This document shows, piece after piece, positions 35,930 to 47,055 of a stretch of DNA of 64,000 bases (position 1 is its first letter; the number at the start of each line of letters is the position of its first letter). This stretch comes from Hesseltinella vesiculosa (lineage: Eukaryota; Mucoromycota; Mucoromycetes; Mucorales; Cunninghamellaceae), in the NCBI GenBank assembly GCA_002104935.1, contig MCGT01000050.1:1-64000 (forward strand), in the 5' to 3' direction. A model generated the notes under the pieces. That model had not been told where the DNA came from, did no database searches, and saw nothing but the letters and a program-made list of their open reading frames with translations. Made by a program: the position numbers and the translations under genes.

Positions 35930-36354
35930 CTGTGTACTGTAACATACAACCAAGATTAAAGCAAATCATCGCATCTGTCGTACAAGCATCATTCGGAAAC
36001 GCCTGCTTCAGAGACACACTTTTATGTATGGTACCGGTGTTTGTCTGGGTCAATTATGACAGTGATTTAGAAAAAAAGAAAAAAGAAAACGGTATAATAA
36101 AACCTTTAGTGGGGAGTTAGTGCACTATTAGGGATTAACAAATAGACCTACCACTGTAAGCTAGTGGTTTTAATATACGTGCGGACGAAGAAAAGAAAAA
36201 GAAAGAGAGGGAGGAAAAAAGAAGAAGAAAAGAAAGACACCCGCATCGTATGCTTGCGGAGATTGAAAACGCAAACTTGCCTGTGAGCAGCTGGTATTTT
36301 TTTTCATTGTTTTTTTCTCAGAACCAGTTCAACCATCTTTTTTTATTTACATCC
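35930..36354. other. Intergenic, CENP-O-like gene / SF3A2
   Basis: A purine-rich tract at about 36186-36236 (AAAGAAAGAGAG-type), then a T-rich leader. No gene. Confidence 0.5.
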
Positions 36355-37095
36355 ATGGATTTCCAAAATCGAGTTGGCAGCAAACACCGTGGCGGCGGTG
36401 TAGCTAGCGCACAAGAAAGCAATGTCGATCGACGAGAACGCCTGCGTAAACTGGCCATGGAAACAATCGACATCAAGAAGGATCCGTACTTTATGAAAAA
36501 TCACTTGGGTTCTTACGAATGTAAACTGTGTCTGACGCTCCACAGCAACGAAGGATCCTACCTGGCACACACCCAGGGCAAGAAGCATCAAACCAATCTG
36601 TCTCGCCGTGCTGCCAAAGAAGCCAGAGAAAATGCGCAATTCCATCAGCCTGCCGTTGGCCCTCCCAAGCCCATGGTGGCCAAGAAGACCGTCATCAAGA
36701 TCGGCCGGCCAGGCTACCGCATCACCAAGGTGAGGGACCCGTCCACCATGCAGCTTGGCATGCTCTTCCAGATCCAATACCCTCAAATCGCAAACGATGT
36801 CATTCCTCGCCACCGATTCATGTCAGCCTATGAACAGCACATCGACACCCCCAACAAGGCGTATCAGTATTTGGTGATTGCTGCCGAGCCCTACGAAAGC
36901 ATCTCCTTCAAAATCCAATCCAAGGAAATCGATCGCGCCCCCGGCAAGTTCTGGACCTACTGGGACAAGGATTCGAAGCAATTCTCCCTGCAATTTTTGT
37001 TCAAGCCGTCTGCTGCCATGTTCAGCGGCATGGCGGGCGACTCTGCTCAGCAGGTGCCAACTGCCCTCCCTGCCGTTGACGCCATGTCTTCCTAA
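36355..37095 (+). CDS. SF3A2: Splicing factor 3A subunit 2 (U2 snRNP, Prp11-like)
   Basis: Intronless, 246 aa. The N-terminus MDFQNRVGSKHRGGGVAS and the matrin-type C2H2 finger at about 56-81 (YECKLCLTLHSNEGSYLAHT) are diagnostic. So are KIGRPGYRITKVRDP and PPG-like KFWTYWDKDSKQFSLQFLF. The protein joins SF3A1 and SF3A3 in the 17S U2 snRNP and is essential for branch-site recognition. The proline-rich tail of animal SF3A2 is missing, as in other fungi. Confidence 0.96.
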   Translation: MDFQNRVGSKHRGGGVASAQESNVDRRERLRKLAMETIDIKKDPYFMKNHLGSYECKLCLTLHSNEGSYLAHTQGKKHQTNLSRRAAKEARENAQFHQPAVGPPKPMVAKKTVIKIGRPGYRITKVRDPSTMQLGMLFQIQYPQIANDVIPRHRFMSAYEQHIDTPNKAYQYLVIAAEPYESISFKIQSKEIDRAPGKFWTYWDKDSKQFSLQFLFKPSAAMFSGMAGDSAQQVPTALPAVDAMSS

Positions 37096-37832
37096 ACGTC
37101 TGTCTTTTTTTTTTGCCCACCCCCTTTTTTTTTTTTTTTGTTAATATCCATCGTTTCCCTTGTACAGCTTTACCTATTTCCAATATTTTACTGTCAGAAA
37201 TAGAAAAATCATCCATATCATTTCGACAATGCCTTTTTTTTTGGGGGGGGGTGTGGGGGATATCCAGCTGCAGCTAACAGACGGCCACTTTATTCAGCAT
37301 CTTCATTCCATCTGACTCTCAGGATTCCTCTCTCTCTCTCTCTCTCTCTGAGGACGGTCTCATGGATGATAGTGAAAATAGTGCCCAGCCAGAGCATTAT
37401 TGTGACAAGCAGCCTGATTGGACTCATGTAGCACAGCAAGAAATCAGACAGCTGCAAAGAGAAGCGGTTTGCTGGGAACCGGAAACAGAAGACTCGCAGA
37501 GGGAAAGAATATTGCAAAATGGAACAGGATGGCGCAGAGTCAGAATCTCGCGAGTTTCGTCCGATGAACGAGCCTTTTGATGCCAAATCATTAATATTGG
37601 TGTCGATTTATTGTTGAATGGCTGGATCTTCCATGATGGAGAATGGAAAGATGAACAGGGAAAAAAAAAAAAAGTGTCAGTCCTGCCCCCGAACTTTTTA
37701 TATTTTATTGGTTTGTCACGCTGGTCATTTTTCTCTTCTTCTTTCCCTTTTTATTTTTTTGGACACTGTTTTGGGGCCATCCTTTCTTGCTCTACAGTCT
37801 CTGATTATTTATTGTGGGTGTGAAAGCAAGCA
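37096..37832. other. Intergenic, SF3A2 / aminotransferase; (CT)n microsatellite
   Basis: Contains a G8 run after a T run near 37240, a (CT)n microsatellite at about 37327-37349 and a poly-A run near 37660. No supported gene. Confidence 0.5.
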
Positions 37833-39454
37833 ATGAACCTGGATGCGCTTGTCTCCAACACCAAACAACACCTTGGCCATGGGATTGACGTGGCTTCGGA
37901 TTTGCTTGTTGACCATGCACTGGGATGTGAAGTCATCATGACCAATGGGCAGTCCTATTTGGATCTCACCAGTGGGATAGGTGTCACAAGCACAGGTCAT
38001 TGTCATCCCAAAATTGTCCAGGCTGTGCAAGATCAGGTGGCCAAAATGTCTCACGCTCAAATCAACCTGTTTTACAATCGTCCCTTGCTGACCCTGATCC
38101 AACGCCTGCGGCGCTACACCGGTTCCCTGGATACCTTTTGTTTCAACAACTCTGGTTCCGAAGCCGTTGAATCTGCCATCAAGCTTGCGCGTCAGGCCAC
38201 CAATCGGCCCAATGTCATCGTGTTCTATGGTGGTCACCACGGAAGGTATCACCGACTTTTTTTTTTTTTTTTTTTTTTTGCAGAAAACCAAATTGACGTT
38301 GATTCATTGTCTTGTCACACTTTCATTGAATTTTTTTATGATTTATTTTAGAACCATGGGTGCTATGGCTCTGTCAGCCCCCACCAACATCTACAATGCA
38401 GCTTTGGGTTCTCACATGCCTGGAGTGTACTATGTGGATTTTCCGGACACGGTCCACTGCGCTGCTCGAGACACGCCCGGTCACAGTGCCGAGCATTGCA
38501 TTCAAAATGTGATGCACCAACTTGACACCTTGTTCAAGCAACGGTCGCAATCGAACGACATTGCTGCTGTCCTGATCGAACCTGTCCTTGGTGAAGGTGG
38601 TTATTTAGCTGCTCCTCCAGGTAACATCCAATTTGGAAGAGAACAGCACAAGGCGGGCCAACAAAAAAAAATTGGCTTCAACACGCTTGTCCATATCAAG
38701 TAAGCGCGGTTTAGGCTCATGATTCATTTCTGTAGGATTCTTCCAATGCCTTCGAGCTGTATGTGATGCACACGGGATTTTATTGATTGCTGATGAAGTG
38801 CAAACAGGCTTTGGTCGCACGGGCAGGATGTTTGCGATGGAGCATTGGGGAGTGGAGCCTGATATTTTGGTCATGGCCAAAGGCATTGCCTCGGGCTATC
38901 CATTGTCGGCCATTGCATCGCGCAAAGCATTGATGGACACGCTTCCTCCCGGCTCCATGGGTGGCACGTAAGTGTTTCTATGGCAACAGGCGGTGCTCAA
39001 GCAAATGTCTTTTTTTTTATTATTTTATTTTTTGGACAGGTACGCCGGGAACATCATTTCGTGCTCAGCCGCTGTGGCTACCTTGAATGTGTTTGAGCAA
39101 GAACGCCTATTGAACAACGTCCAAGCCAGGTCGGTACAACTGCTGCGCCGGCTTCATGCAGATCTGCCAGGCGTGCTCCCGCCGATGATCCAGGTGGATA
39201 TCCGCGGGCTTGGCTTGATGATCGGTTTGGAATTCATCCATGCGCCGCTTGGCTTTGCTCAACGCATCACCCAATACTCTCGGGATCGACACCGTCTTCT
39301 GCTGCTCACCGCTTCTGTTTATGAAACCTTGCGTTTGATCCCCCCTCTGGTCATCGATGCTGCCTCCATGGACGCAGCTGTTGATAGGCTCGTTGCTGCT
39401 GTTCGTGACGTCGTTCAAGATTTAGATCCCCATGGCCAATGGCTTCTTCCATAG
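37833..39454 (+). CDS. Class III PLP-dependent aminotransferase (GABA/ornithine-type)
   Basis: Four exons: 37833-38245, 38352-38620, 38736-38967, 39040-39454; 442 aa. Visible fold-type I features: [40 protein letters not shown] (split by intron 1), [13 protein letters not shown] with the cofactor Asp at about 247, and VMAKGIASG with the Schiff-base Lys at about 276. The body most resembles bacterial-type 4-aminobutyrate aminotransferase (GabT) and related omega-aminotransferases. Substrate cannot be fixed from sequence alone. No clear mitochondrial presequence. Confidence 0.9.
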
Positions 39455-41666
39455 ATGCATGTTTGTTTTTGTTTCCATCCTAAATACGTCAAACTTCAAA
39501 AAAAAAAAAAAAAAAAGTGGCTCCATATGCCAAGCAAGCATTTTTGTGATTTGGTATGCTACTTCTCCTGTACTTGTTCAAATGGGGTTCATTTTATTCA
39601 TTTCAACGTAATAGGTTGAGATATGTTGAGTGATGTACTTGTATGGTGGTGTAGAAGCGCAAGTAACATAGCTCGATTGTGAGCAAAACGGAGAGATCGT
39701 TTTCATCTTCTTTACGAAGGGAGCTTCACTTCTTTCCAGAGACATTCAGTTTTTAAAGATCAAGGCACCATTTTACCTCACCCAATCAAATGACGGTAAT
39801 CTAGAACCATTGCACTGTTCGCAGCATTCCATTTTTTAAAAATAGTCTGCAGACTTGCTGAGTCGGTTATAGAAAAAAACGGGGAGAACGCCGCGGCGTT
39901 CCTGGTGCTAAGCTGGATGGCTCTTCGTAACCTGGGTTGGATTCAATGAGCAGAGAAACCTTTTTTTGCTTTGCGTTCGAAATTTCAAAAACTAGGCGTC
40001 ATGGAAACACCCCCTTCACGCCGCCACTTGACGGCGGAAAAAAAAGGGGGTTGGGATTTTGGGTGACCAACAACTGCTCATCATTGAGACGATCAACGCC
40101 AAACATTGATGGGCAGCCGTCAACGTCATGTCGTTTGTGTTGCTGCAAAAAAAAAAAAAAAAAAAGGACCGACGATGTTGGAGAGATTCTCAAGTGTAAG
40201 CAGCAATAGTTCAGATCCCCCCTCTCGGCTTTAGCTGAGCTCTTGATCTTCTGGTTTGATTGTCAAGGCCAATGGTAAAAGCCTAGCCGATTCCGAGGCC
40301 ATGCATCTCATTTTCTACTGTTTTTGGAGGTTTAAAATGAGGAGTAAGTTGGCGCGGGATCGTGGCCTACTCGCCATCGTCCGATCGACGACAATGACTT
40401 TTTTTCCTCCCCTTTTTTTTGCGGCGATCGAAGAAAAACGGGGGGAGCAGCGTTTTTTTTTTTTTAAGCACGTCGCAGTTTCCATTGCAGATCTTGATCA
40501 GCTCTAGGAATTCATAATGACATCGTCGGTCTTTGTTGGGGAATCAGACGAGCATTCGACAAAGCATGCCACCTTGGCTAAAAATTAAAAATAGGTCCTT
40601 TGAATTTTTCTGTTTCATCAGAAAAAAAGAAAGATCTGGCTAATCTTGTCACACGAGAGACCATCTTCAAGCCGAAAATCAGAAAAAACTGTCCACGCAT
40701 TTCTCTGCCTGTACCACCTTGGAGACACTGTCTACCAGGTAAAAACGTTGATCCTTCTGCGATGGCTGGTCATGACCCAAAGAGGGTCACGGTTTCATTC
40801 GTTTGGGCTTAAAAATAAACGGTAGCTGCCCATCTATGTGTCTTCCTGCGAATACTCTTTTTTATGTTGTTGTTGTTTTTGTCTATTGTTTCGCTGGGCT
40901 AGGCAGCTGAGACTAGGACGACATTTTTGTTTATTAAAAGCATCATGTTGGTTTCAGAAGGCTGTGTAGAAAGGCACCAGGGTGATCACGCTGCTTCTTT
41001 CCGAAGCACAGAAAACCCTTGTACGTGACCTTTTTCCTGGTCCTAAACAAAGAAACTTGATGATAAGAAAGGCAACCATTCAAAAAAAAAAAAAAAAAAG
41101 AGGATGTTGTCACCGGGTTTTCCATTTCATTCCATTTCATTGGCCAGTGATTTTTTTTTTTGCTTTGCCTCTAAAAATAGGCTGTCAACCTTTATGCACT
41201 TTCCTTTTTACCGCTCCTCCGTAAACTTCAGTCTTGATTTGGGCAAACATCCATCGATGCCGAAAAAGATTTGCCCTTTTTTTTCTCAGGAGACTGGAGG
41301 TGAAAGCGATGATGTGAAAGAAAGGATGCAATCAACCCCAGGACAATTAACCCAGCCCAACTAAGAAATGAAACCAATTAGCTAATGATTTGTTATTTTA
41401 TTGTATGAACAAAGAGGAATGATGAGGGGTGCTATATACAAAATTATGGAGGACAGAGGCACAAGGCGGCACTGTAGCATGCTGAAGTGGAGAAATAGGA
41501 GCTTGGTTAAAGTGGATGCAGAGACAAGCTCATTTGGATGAGTGCAGAAAAAAAAAAAGGCTGATCCGAAAGATCAAAGGAGTATCCCCTAAAAGATGGA
41601 GTGTACAAGTGGGGATAAAACGGGGTCAAAAGGGGGAGGCAATAGATAACAGGGGGTTGGGATTTT
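39455..41666. other. Gene-poor interval (2.2 kb)
   Basis: No spliced or unspliced gene recognised. Contains A18-A20 runs near 39498, 40146 and 41082, T runs near 40393 and 40453, and a tandem 10-bp repeat (CCATTTCATT) near 41122-41142. Short ORFs look random. Confidence 0.4.
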
Positions 41667-42572
41667 TCATGGAGAAATTCGAGCCAAACAGGCATAGCGG
41701 GTGAAGTAATGACTTGAACCGTCCATGTCTTGGTCGATGGTGGGGAGCAGAGTGTCTAACCAGACAGTCTTGATCGAGGATTGCCAAGGTTTCACCTGTA
41801 ATTGCAGGGTATGGAGGCTGTCAACAAAGAAGACATGGTTGAAGTACGAGACAAGGCCATCCAAATCGCCAGCGGTGGCATCAATGAGGTCGGGCAGGAC
41901 ATTTTGATCCATGATGTCCAGCAGATGCAGCAAATGAGTGCCAAGATAGTGGTCTAATGAGGCGGAGAGTTGATCGGCATGTTGGCTGAGACATGCGGCG
42001 GAGATCATTGCGTCTTGGTCCACCATGTCGTCGTCCGTCTTGGCTTCCTTGTGGTCACCTGTAGGCATTGTTGTCGAGGCAGGCATCGAGGCACATTGAT
42101 CGCTGATGATGGTTTTGAGGTACTTGGTCAATGCCATTTTGCTGAGCGGATCGCCGTGTTCATCCCAAGCAAGCGGCAGTCGGCTTTGGGTGTGAGCTTG
42201 AACAGCGTCTTTGATTTGAGCGATCAGGATGTGCGAGTCCATGGTTTCCAGCAGGCCATGATGTTGTTGGATGGGGATCTGGGATGACGGCTGGTCATTC
42301 CAATCGGAGGGTGTGGCCAAGGACATTTGGAAGTGGTCTTGGAGCAATTGGCTGGTGCTGTAGATGATGTCTTGCTGGATACGATCCAGATGGTCGTATT
42401 TCCAGTGGGTGGTGATGTGGTCGACGAGCTGGTCCAAGTGGATGCGGTAGTTGGATTGTGACAGGTCTACCAAATTGTCGCAGTCTGGGCTTGGCTCGGA
42501 CGACGGCACGGGCAGTGCATGAATCGATAGTACCATCAACATGGCCCATAGTAGCAAGATCGTTGTAGTCAT
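41667..42572 (-). CDS. Secreted protein of unknown function
   Basis: Single exon, 301 aa from the ATG at 42572. A clear signal peptide (MTTTILLLWAMLMVLSIHALPVP) with a likely cleavage after the Ala region near residue 20. The rest is mostly helical, rich in Asp, His, Gln and Leu, with few cysteines (about three) and no recognised domain. No transmembrane segment after the signal, so secreted or vacuolar. It lies about 350 bp downstream of PPT1 on the same strand. Possibly lineage-specific. Confidence 0.7.
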   Translation of the reverse strand: MTTTILLLWAMLMVLSIHALPVPSSEPSPDCDNLVDLSQSNYRIHLDQLVDHITTHWKYDHLDRIQQDIIYSTSQLLQDHFQMSLATPSDWNDQPSSQIPIQQHHGLLETMDSHILIAQIKDAVQAHTQSRLPLAWDEHGDPLSKMALTKYLKTIISDQCASMPASTTMPTGDHKEAKTDDDMVDQDAMISAACLSQHADQLSASLDHYLGTHLLHLLDIMDQNVLPDLIDATAGDLDGLVSYFNHVFFVDSLHTLQLQVKPWQSSIKTVWLDTLLPTIDQDMDGSSHYFTRYACLARISP

Positions 42573-42924
42573 CGGTATATACACAAAAATAAATAAAAAG
42601 TCGTCTTTGGTTATGTACAACGAAAAAAAAAAAAAAAAAAAAGTACAATGAAATAAAATGAAAGAGAAAGAAGGGAAAGAGAGGTTTATCCGCTAGAGAC
42701 AGATGTTTATATCAGGTATCAGAATTTTTTTTTTTTGGGGGGGGGAAGGGGAGGGGGTCGAGGAGGCAAAAAAGCAACAATGGGCAAGGACAAATGTCGG
42801 AGACCGATGAAAAAGGGTTCCCAAAATAAGACAAACAAAAAACAGAGCCTTGAGGCTTAAAAAAAAAGCTGTGCCAAGATCCCAAAAAAAAAAACAAAAA
42901 ACAATGAACACATCGTCTCTAAAT

Positions 42925-43028
42925 TTAGACTGGTTGGTGCAGCAGTTTTGGCTTCGTCACAGCTTGATCCATCAGATACGGCTTGAGGACCTCGTCGACA
43001 AAAAAGTCTTGTGCTATCTCCATCTGGG

Positions 43029-43060
<32 letters not shown>

Positions 43061-44450
43061 AGAATGACGAGGTCAGTTTCCGCTGATTCTCTGCATGTGG
43101 GATCAGCTGTGCATGGCTGACCCTACTTTTTCCAGTCTTTTGATAAGCTTACATGTTTACCAGGAGCTGTCAAAAAGTGGAGTTGTCCATTTTCGTCCAA
43201 CTGTCGTAAGCCTAGCCAATCCTCCTTGTACAATGCTTGCTCTTGTAAACGGCGCAGAGGATCTTGTTCGTCATCCGTCAAGGTCCAAAACCACTATCGG
43301 ATGAACGGGTAAATAAATAAAAAGCTGAGCCGACGACTAAGCAACGACACAAAAATCCCTTACAGCAGCTTCCCGGGGCACAATCATGGTATCTTGATCA
43401 AATCGGATCATCACAAACTGGCCCAATGATTGGAGGTTCGAGCGATACGTGGCATTCTGACTTTCACCCTGATTGTTGATGTCTGGCAAAAAGATATTCT
43501 GCTCCAGATAGCCTTAAAAAGAAATGTCAACCTCTTCTTGAGGTGGGGGACCCTCTTCATTTACCTTTAAAATTATTAGGGTCCTTGAAATATTGGGCTT
43601 GAATGACACGATGTTGTACATAGGACGTATACACACCCCTTCGAACCATGGACCGCATCAAGGCACATTTAAAATCACCAGCGCTGCAATTGGGGATATC
43701 AGAAACGCCTAAAAATGCAGCATGTCAAGACGGAGAAACCCGTTTTCTTCTTTTTTTACTCCTATTTTCGATGCGTTTACCTCCATGTGGGGACCCAAAG
43801 GTGATCAAGTTGCGGACATTGGGTCGGTTGCATCGTTGAATATATGCGCGTAAGAAAAGGCCACCTTGCGAAAAACCAAGCGCATGGAAGCCATTGGCCA
43901 ATTCCGGAATACTAGCTAATTGTTCGCAGACATCCTCCAGCTAAGAAAACAAACCATCGATGAGCTTCCTTTGACATGGCCCAGCTAGCTTTTGGGCCCA
44001 TTTACCTGGTCATTGAGCACACCAAAAAAGCCAGCATTTCGGTCGTCACTCTCGGATTCGCCAATGCGAATACTATGCACAAAGGCGTCAGGGATATGGG
44101 ACTAGAGAGAAGTGGCAATGGCGTCAATCACAAGCGTTTGCCAGAAAATGGTAGCTGGGTCGATGTTCGTTTACATGAATTATTTCTGTAATGGCGCCCA
44201 TGGACTTGGGATTGCAGCAATCGTCGCCCATCCCATGCCAGAGGACAACTACAATTGACAGACATCAATCCTTTGGTCGTATCCATTGTTACTGCAGCTT
44301 ACTTGGTGTCTGGCCTGTTATCGATGGAAGTTAAAAAGACTGGTAAATTTACTGTAAAATAAAGGACATGGGCATTCTTTGGATCACTGCTGCATTACCT
44401 ATTGCTTCTTTGAGGAGGCAGGCCACCACAATGCTAATCCATAATATCAT
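42925..44450 (-). CDS. PPT1: Palmitoyl-protein thioesterase 1 (nine exons, one of 12 nt)
   Basis: Exons: 44399-44450, 44303-44314 (12 nt), 44175-44248, 44006-44101, 43940-43781, 43708-43565, 43512-43364, 43293-43153, 43023-42925; 308 aa. A signal peptide ([16 protein letters not shown]) precedes the mature start. The family core is evident: [18 protein letters not shown] start (here [12 protein letters not shown]), [17 protein letters not shown] with nucleophile Ser at about 102, TFGSPHGG, Asp at about 220 ([10 protein letters not shown]), and the C-terminal catalytic His at about 276 (GKH). The enzyme removes palmitate from S-acylated proteins in the lysosome/vacuole. The 12-nt exon is the only arrangement found that keeps phase between signal peptide and core. 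A poly-A run of about 32 nt on the + strand forms the T tract before the last acceptor. Confidence 0.93.
43029..43058. repeat. A30+ homopolymer (polypyrimidine tract of PPT1 last intron)
   Basis: About 30 consecutive A on the + strand, read as T on the coding strand, directly upstream of CCCAG at the last PPT1 acceptor. Longest homopolymer in the window. Confidence 0.9.
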
Positions 44451-45129
44451 ATCTACAAAAGTAAAAATAAAGCGAACGAGCGAAAAACAAAAAAAAAAAA
44501 AAAGAACAGAAACAAAAGGCAAAACCTGGCTCACCCCGCTTTTTTTATTCCTCCCAACGTTGACGGCGGCGCATGAGGTTGCTATTGACATGGATTTGCT
44601 TGCTTATGGCAAGATCCCATGCATGCAGTATACACCATCCAACAACTTGTAGTGTACAGGCGTATGACAAGACCAGGCAAACACACAAGCCGCTTCTGGT
44701 CACAGAGAATGCACGTCAGCCGGGTGACACAATCAACGTTCACAGAGAAAAAAAAAGAGGATCTTTTGTCTACAAGGTGTACCTAGTTGGAATGCTGAAG
44801 AGGCTATGGCAGGATATTAAATAATAAACAGAGAGGAAAAACAAGCGATGCGGCCAGTTCACCATCCGTGCAAGCGCTGGGTCCATTTTTTTCAGCTTCA
44901 GCCAATTTTTGATCCGTCACCAAGGGGGGTCCCCTTTGCTTTTCAAAAGAAAAGGGCATTGAACACTCTCGAAGGATTCGATCGGCGAGGCCTTTTGCAC
45001 AAGAGCACATCCTATTGAAAGGCAGTGACCCTGAAAAAATCAACTCGTTTGGCAAACGCTGTCCAGCCAGCTTCGTTCATTACGAAACAAAAATTTCTGT
45101 TTCCCAATTTCAATAATGGCCTTCCAATC
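44451..45129. other. Intergenic, upstream of PPT1
   Basis: No gene recognised; A14 run near 44490. The minus ORF at 44804-45055 has no family features. Confidence 0.4.
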
Positions 45130-45589
45130 TCAAGCTCCTTTATCATGAAAAGATTGATCTACAAAGGCCCAACCCTCGTTCGTAATTGGGTTATCTTGAT
45201 TCACGCTTGAAATTGAGCTGGCAATGCTATTTCGTTTCTTTGATAAATGCGTGGCAATGAATTCCAAAGCTTGATCCAAACATTGCAACGTATGCTTCCC
45301 TGTTTCCACATCATGAATATCTTCAAGCAAAACTTTCTTGGCAGATTCGCACCGCTTATTCATTTCTTGACAAACATCGTTTAAGGACTTGACTGCATCC
45401 TGTTCAACACGGATCTGATCGCCAGCAAATAGCATGCTTGTGCCTAACCATGGCAGGTGTTATGATTCTGACAGCTAAACGTAATAATGGCACTTTTATT
45501 CATGATAAAAATAATAATGAGTATTTAAGACAAAGTGAAGAGATATTGAACAAACAACCTACCGAAACTGTTCGGTACTTAACCTTCAT
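45130..45589 (-). CDS. Small helical protein, unrecognised (tentative gene)
   Basis: The body is an open frame from 45443 down to 45130. A plausible upstream exon (45559-45589, start ATG at 45589, donor GG|GTTGTT) joins in phase to an acceptor GGTTAG at 45444, giving 114 aa. The sequence is strongly helical and heptad-like (VEQDAVKSLNDVCQEMNKR, LQCLDQALEFIATHL). It might be a small coiled-coil subunit of a larger complex (BLOC-1-like size), but no signature is seen. Both the donor and the gene itself are uncertain. Confidence 0.35.
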
Positions 45590-46406
45590 AATAAAAAGAG
45601 CAGTAGAAAAACGTAAAAAAAAAAAAAGAGTAAAAAAAAAGGGAACGGGAAGGATGGCGGCGATCAAAAAAAAGGCGACTTGATTTACAGTGCAAGCAAA
45701 CACTTTGATGAGGTCCCTCTGGCTAATGGCTAATGTCGCAGAGCTGAACATCCGCCACATCGCTTTAGGACACGGACCGTGGCGAGTGACGTGATAAGAC
45801 GGCTCCCGATTGGGTTGATAAGACAACAGCGCTGGCCAAGGCTACAGTGTCATTGTGAAACGATTGTGCTCATGCAAAGAGCAGAGAAGGAGCTTGATTT
45901 GAATGCAGGGCGGAGCGTGGCAGATTCAAGCTTCGCTTTTGAGCTGCCCATTCCATTCCCAGCCGTCCGCTAGATCGCCAAGCCCATCTAGTATGTTATT
46001 ATTCTATTTTTTTTTTTCCTGCATCGGGGAACGCTTACCTGGCGGGAAGAAAGACAGGCGCTGGGAAAGGTTCGTAACGGGTCGAAGCGTCGAAATCGGC
46101 TCTTTTTTTTTTTTGCTGGGCTGAAGCACGGCAAGGAGGAGCAAGAGAAGACAGTGCAAAAATAGATTAAATTTTGATACGAAAGCAGTGATTGGTGTTG
46201 CATCAAAAAGACTCCTCCATTTTTATTTGTTCCGTTGACACCAAAATTGGCAACATTATGCATTTCTCCACTTTTTTTTTTTATTTTATTTTATTGCTCC
46301 CTTTTCTTTTCATTTTCATTTTATTTTTGTTGCTGTGCCTGCTTGTCCTTTGAGGACGCTTTTTTTTTTTTTTGCCTTTTTTTTTTTTACAGTCAGTTTG
46401 TATGAT
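45590..46406. other. Intergenic
   Basis: Poly-A/poly-T runs near 45616 and 46008, and a T-rich stretch at 46270-46392 leading to the next ORF. No gene recognised. Confidence 0.4.
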
Positions 46407-46916
46407 ATGATAGAGCCTGCGATTACTTTTTTATCGCTGACGGAGGAGCGTTTCGACCAAACACCCGAGGCTTCGGAGAGCAATTGGCGATGTGATGATG
46501 CTTGCCTTCGGCATATGGATGACAAGGACGGCGGGCTGTATGTGGATCAGCTGCTGGACATCTTGCCTCTGGTGCCTGAAGAAACTCGAATCGACCAGGA
46601 AAATCACTGCTGTTGCCAAAAATGGGATGACCCAACCACCCATCTTTTTTTTCCAGAGCTCGGCTACTTTACAGAGGAGCCCGATCCCATCGACCCCACC
46701 ATCGATTACGCTGCCGAATACAAAACAGTGCAGGAGCGACAGAATCGGTTACAGCACATGACTCATCTGATCCGACGTCGGCGCCATCACATCGATCTGA
46801 CAAACATACCCTCCTTGATCCACGACGACCAGTCCAGCCAGCATTCCATCTCCGCCTCGTCCTCGGTGGTAGGCCTACCTGTAAAAACAAAATCGATACC
46901 TTTTGCATACACCTAA
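46407..46916 (+). CDS. Hypothetical acidic protein
   Basis: 169 codons from the ATG at 46407, just after a T-rich tract ending in ACAG that may be a 3' splice site of a 5'-UTR intron. Acidic N-terminal half (LTEERFDQTPEASES), a Cys cluster (HCCCQKW), and a basic patch (HLIRRRRHH) near the end. No family recognised. A CCAG preceded by eight T at about 46643-46655 could be an internal acceptor, so the model may be wrong. A polyadenylation-like AATAAA lies at the stop. Confidence 0.45.
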   Translation: MIEPAITFLSLTEERFDQTPEASESNWRCDDACLRHMDDKDGGLYVDQLLDILPLVPEETRIDQENHCCCQKWDDPTTHLFFPELGYFTEEPDPIDPTIDYAAEYKTVQERQNRLQHMTHLIRRRRHHIDLTNIPSLIHDDQSSQHSISASSSVVGLPVKTKSIPFAYT

Positions 46917-47055
46917 TAAACGAGCATCCATTGAATAAGAATACACGCATGAATGGGTTATTTTATTTCTTCTGTGACAGAATGGAAAAAAAAAGCAAAA
47001 ATGAAAGAGAGCAAATGGAGAAAGTAAGAAAAAACACACACCCATCGGCCCCCGT

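Noticed and set aside
43029..43058. A30+ run as the poly(A) tail of a retrocopy
   Set aside because: It lies in a PPT1 intron directly before the acceptor; no intronless gene copy or target duplication flanks it.
44804..45055. Minus-strand ORF upstream of PPT1
   Set aside because: No family features, no plausible splice partners, average composition of non-coding DNA.
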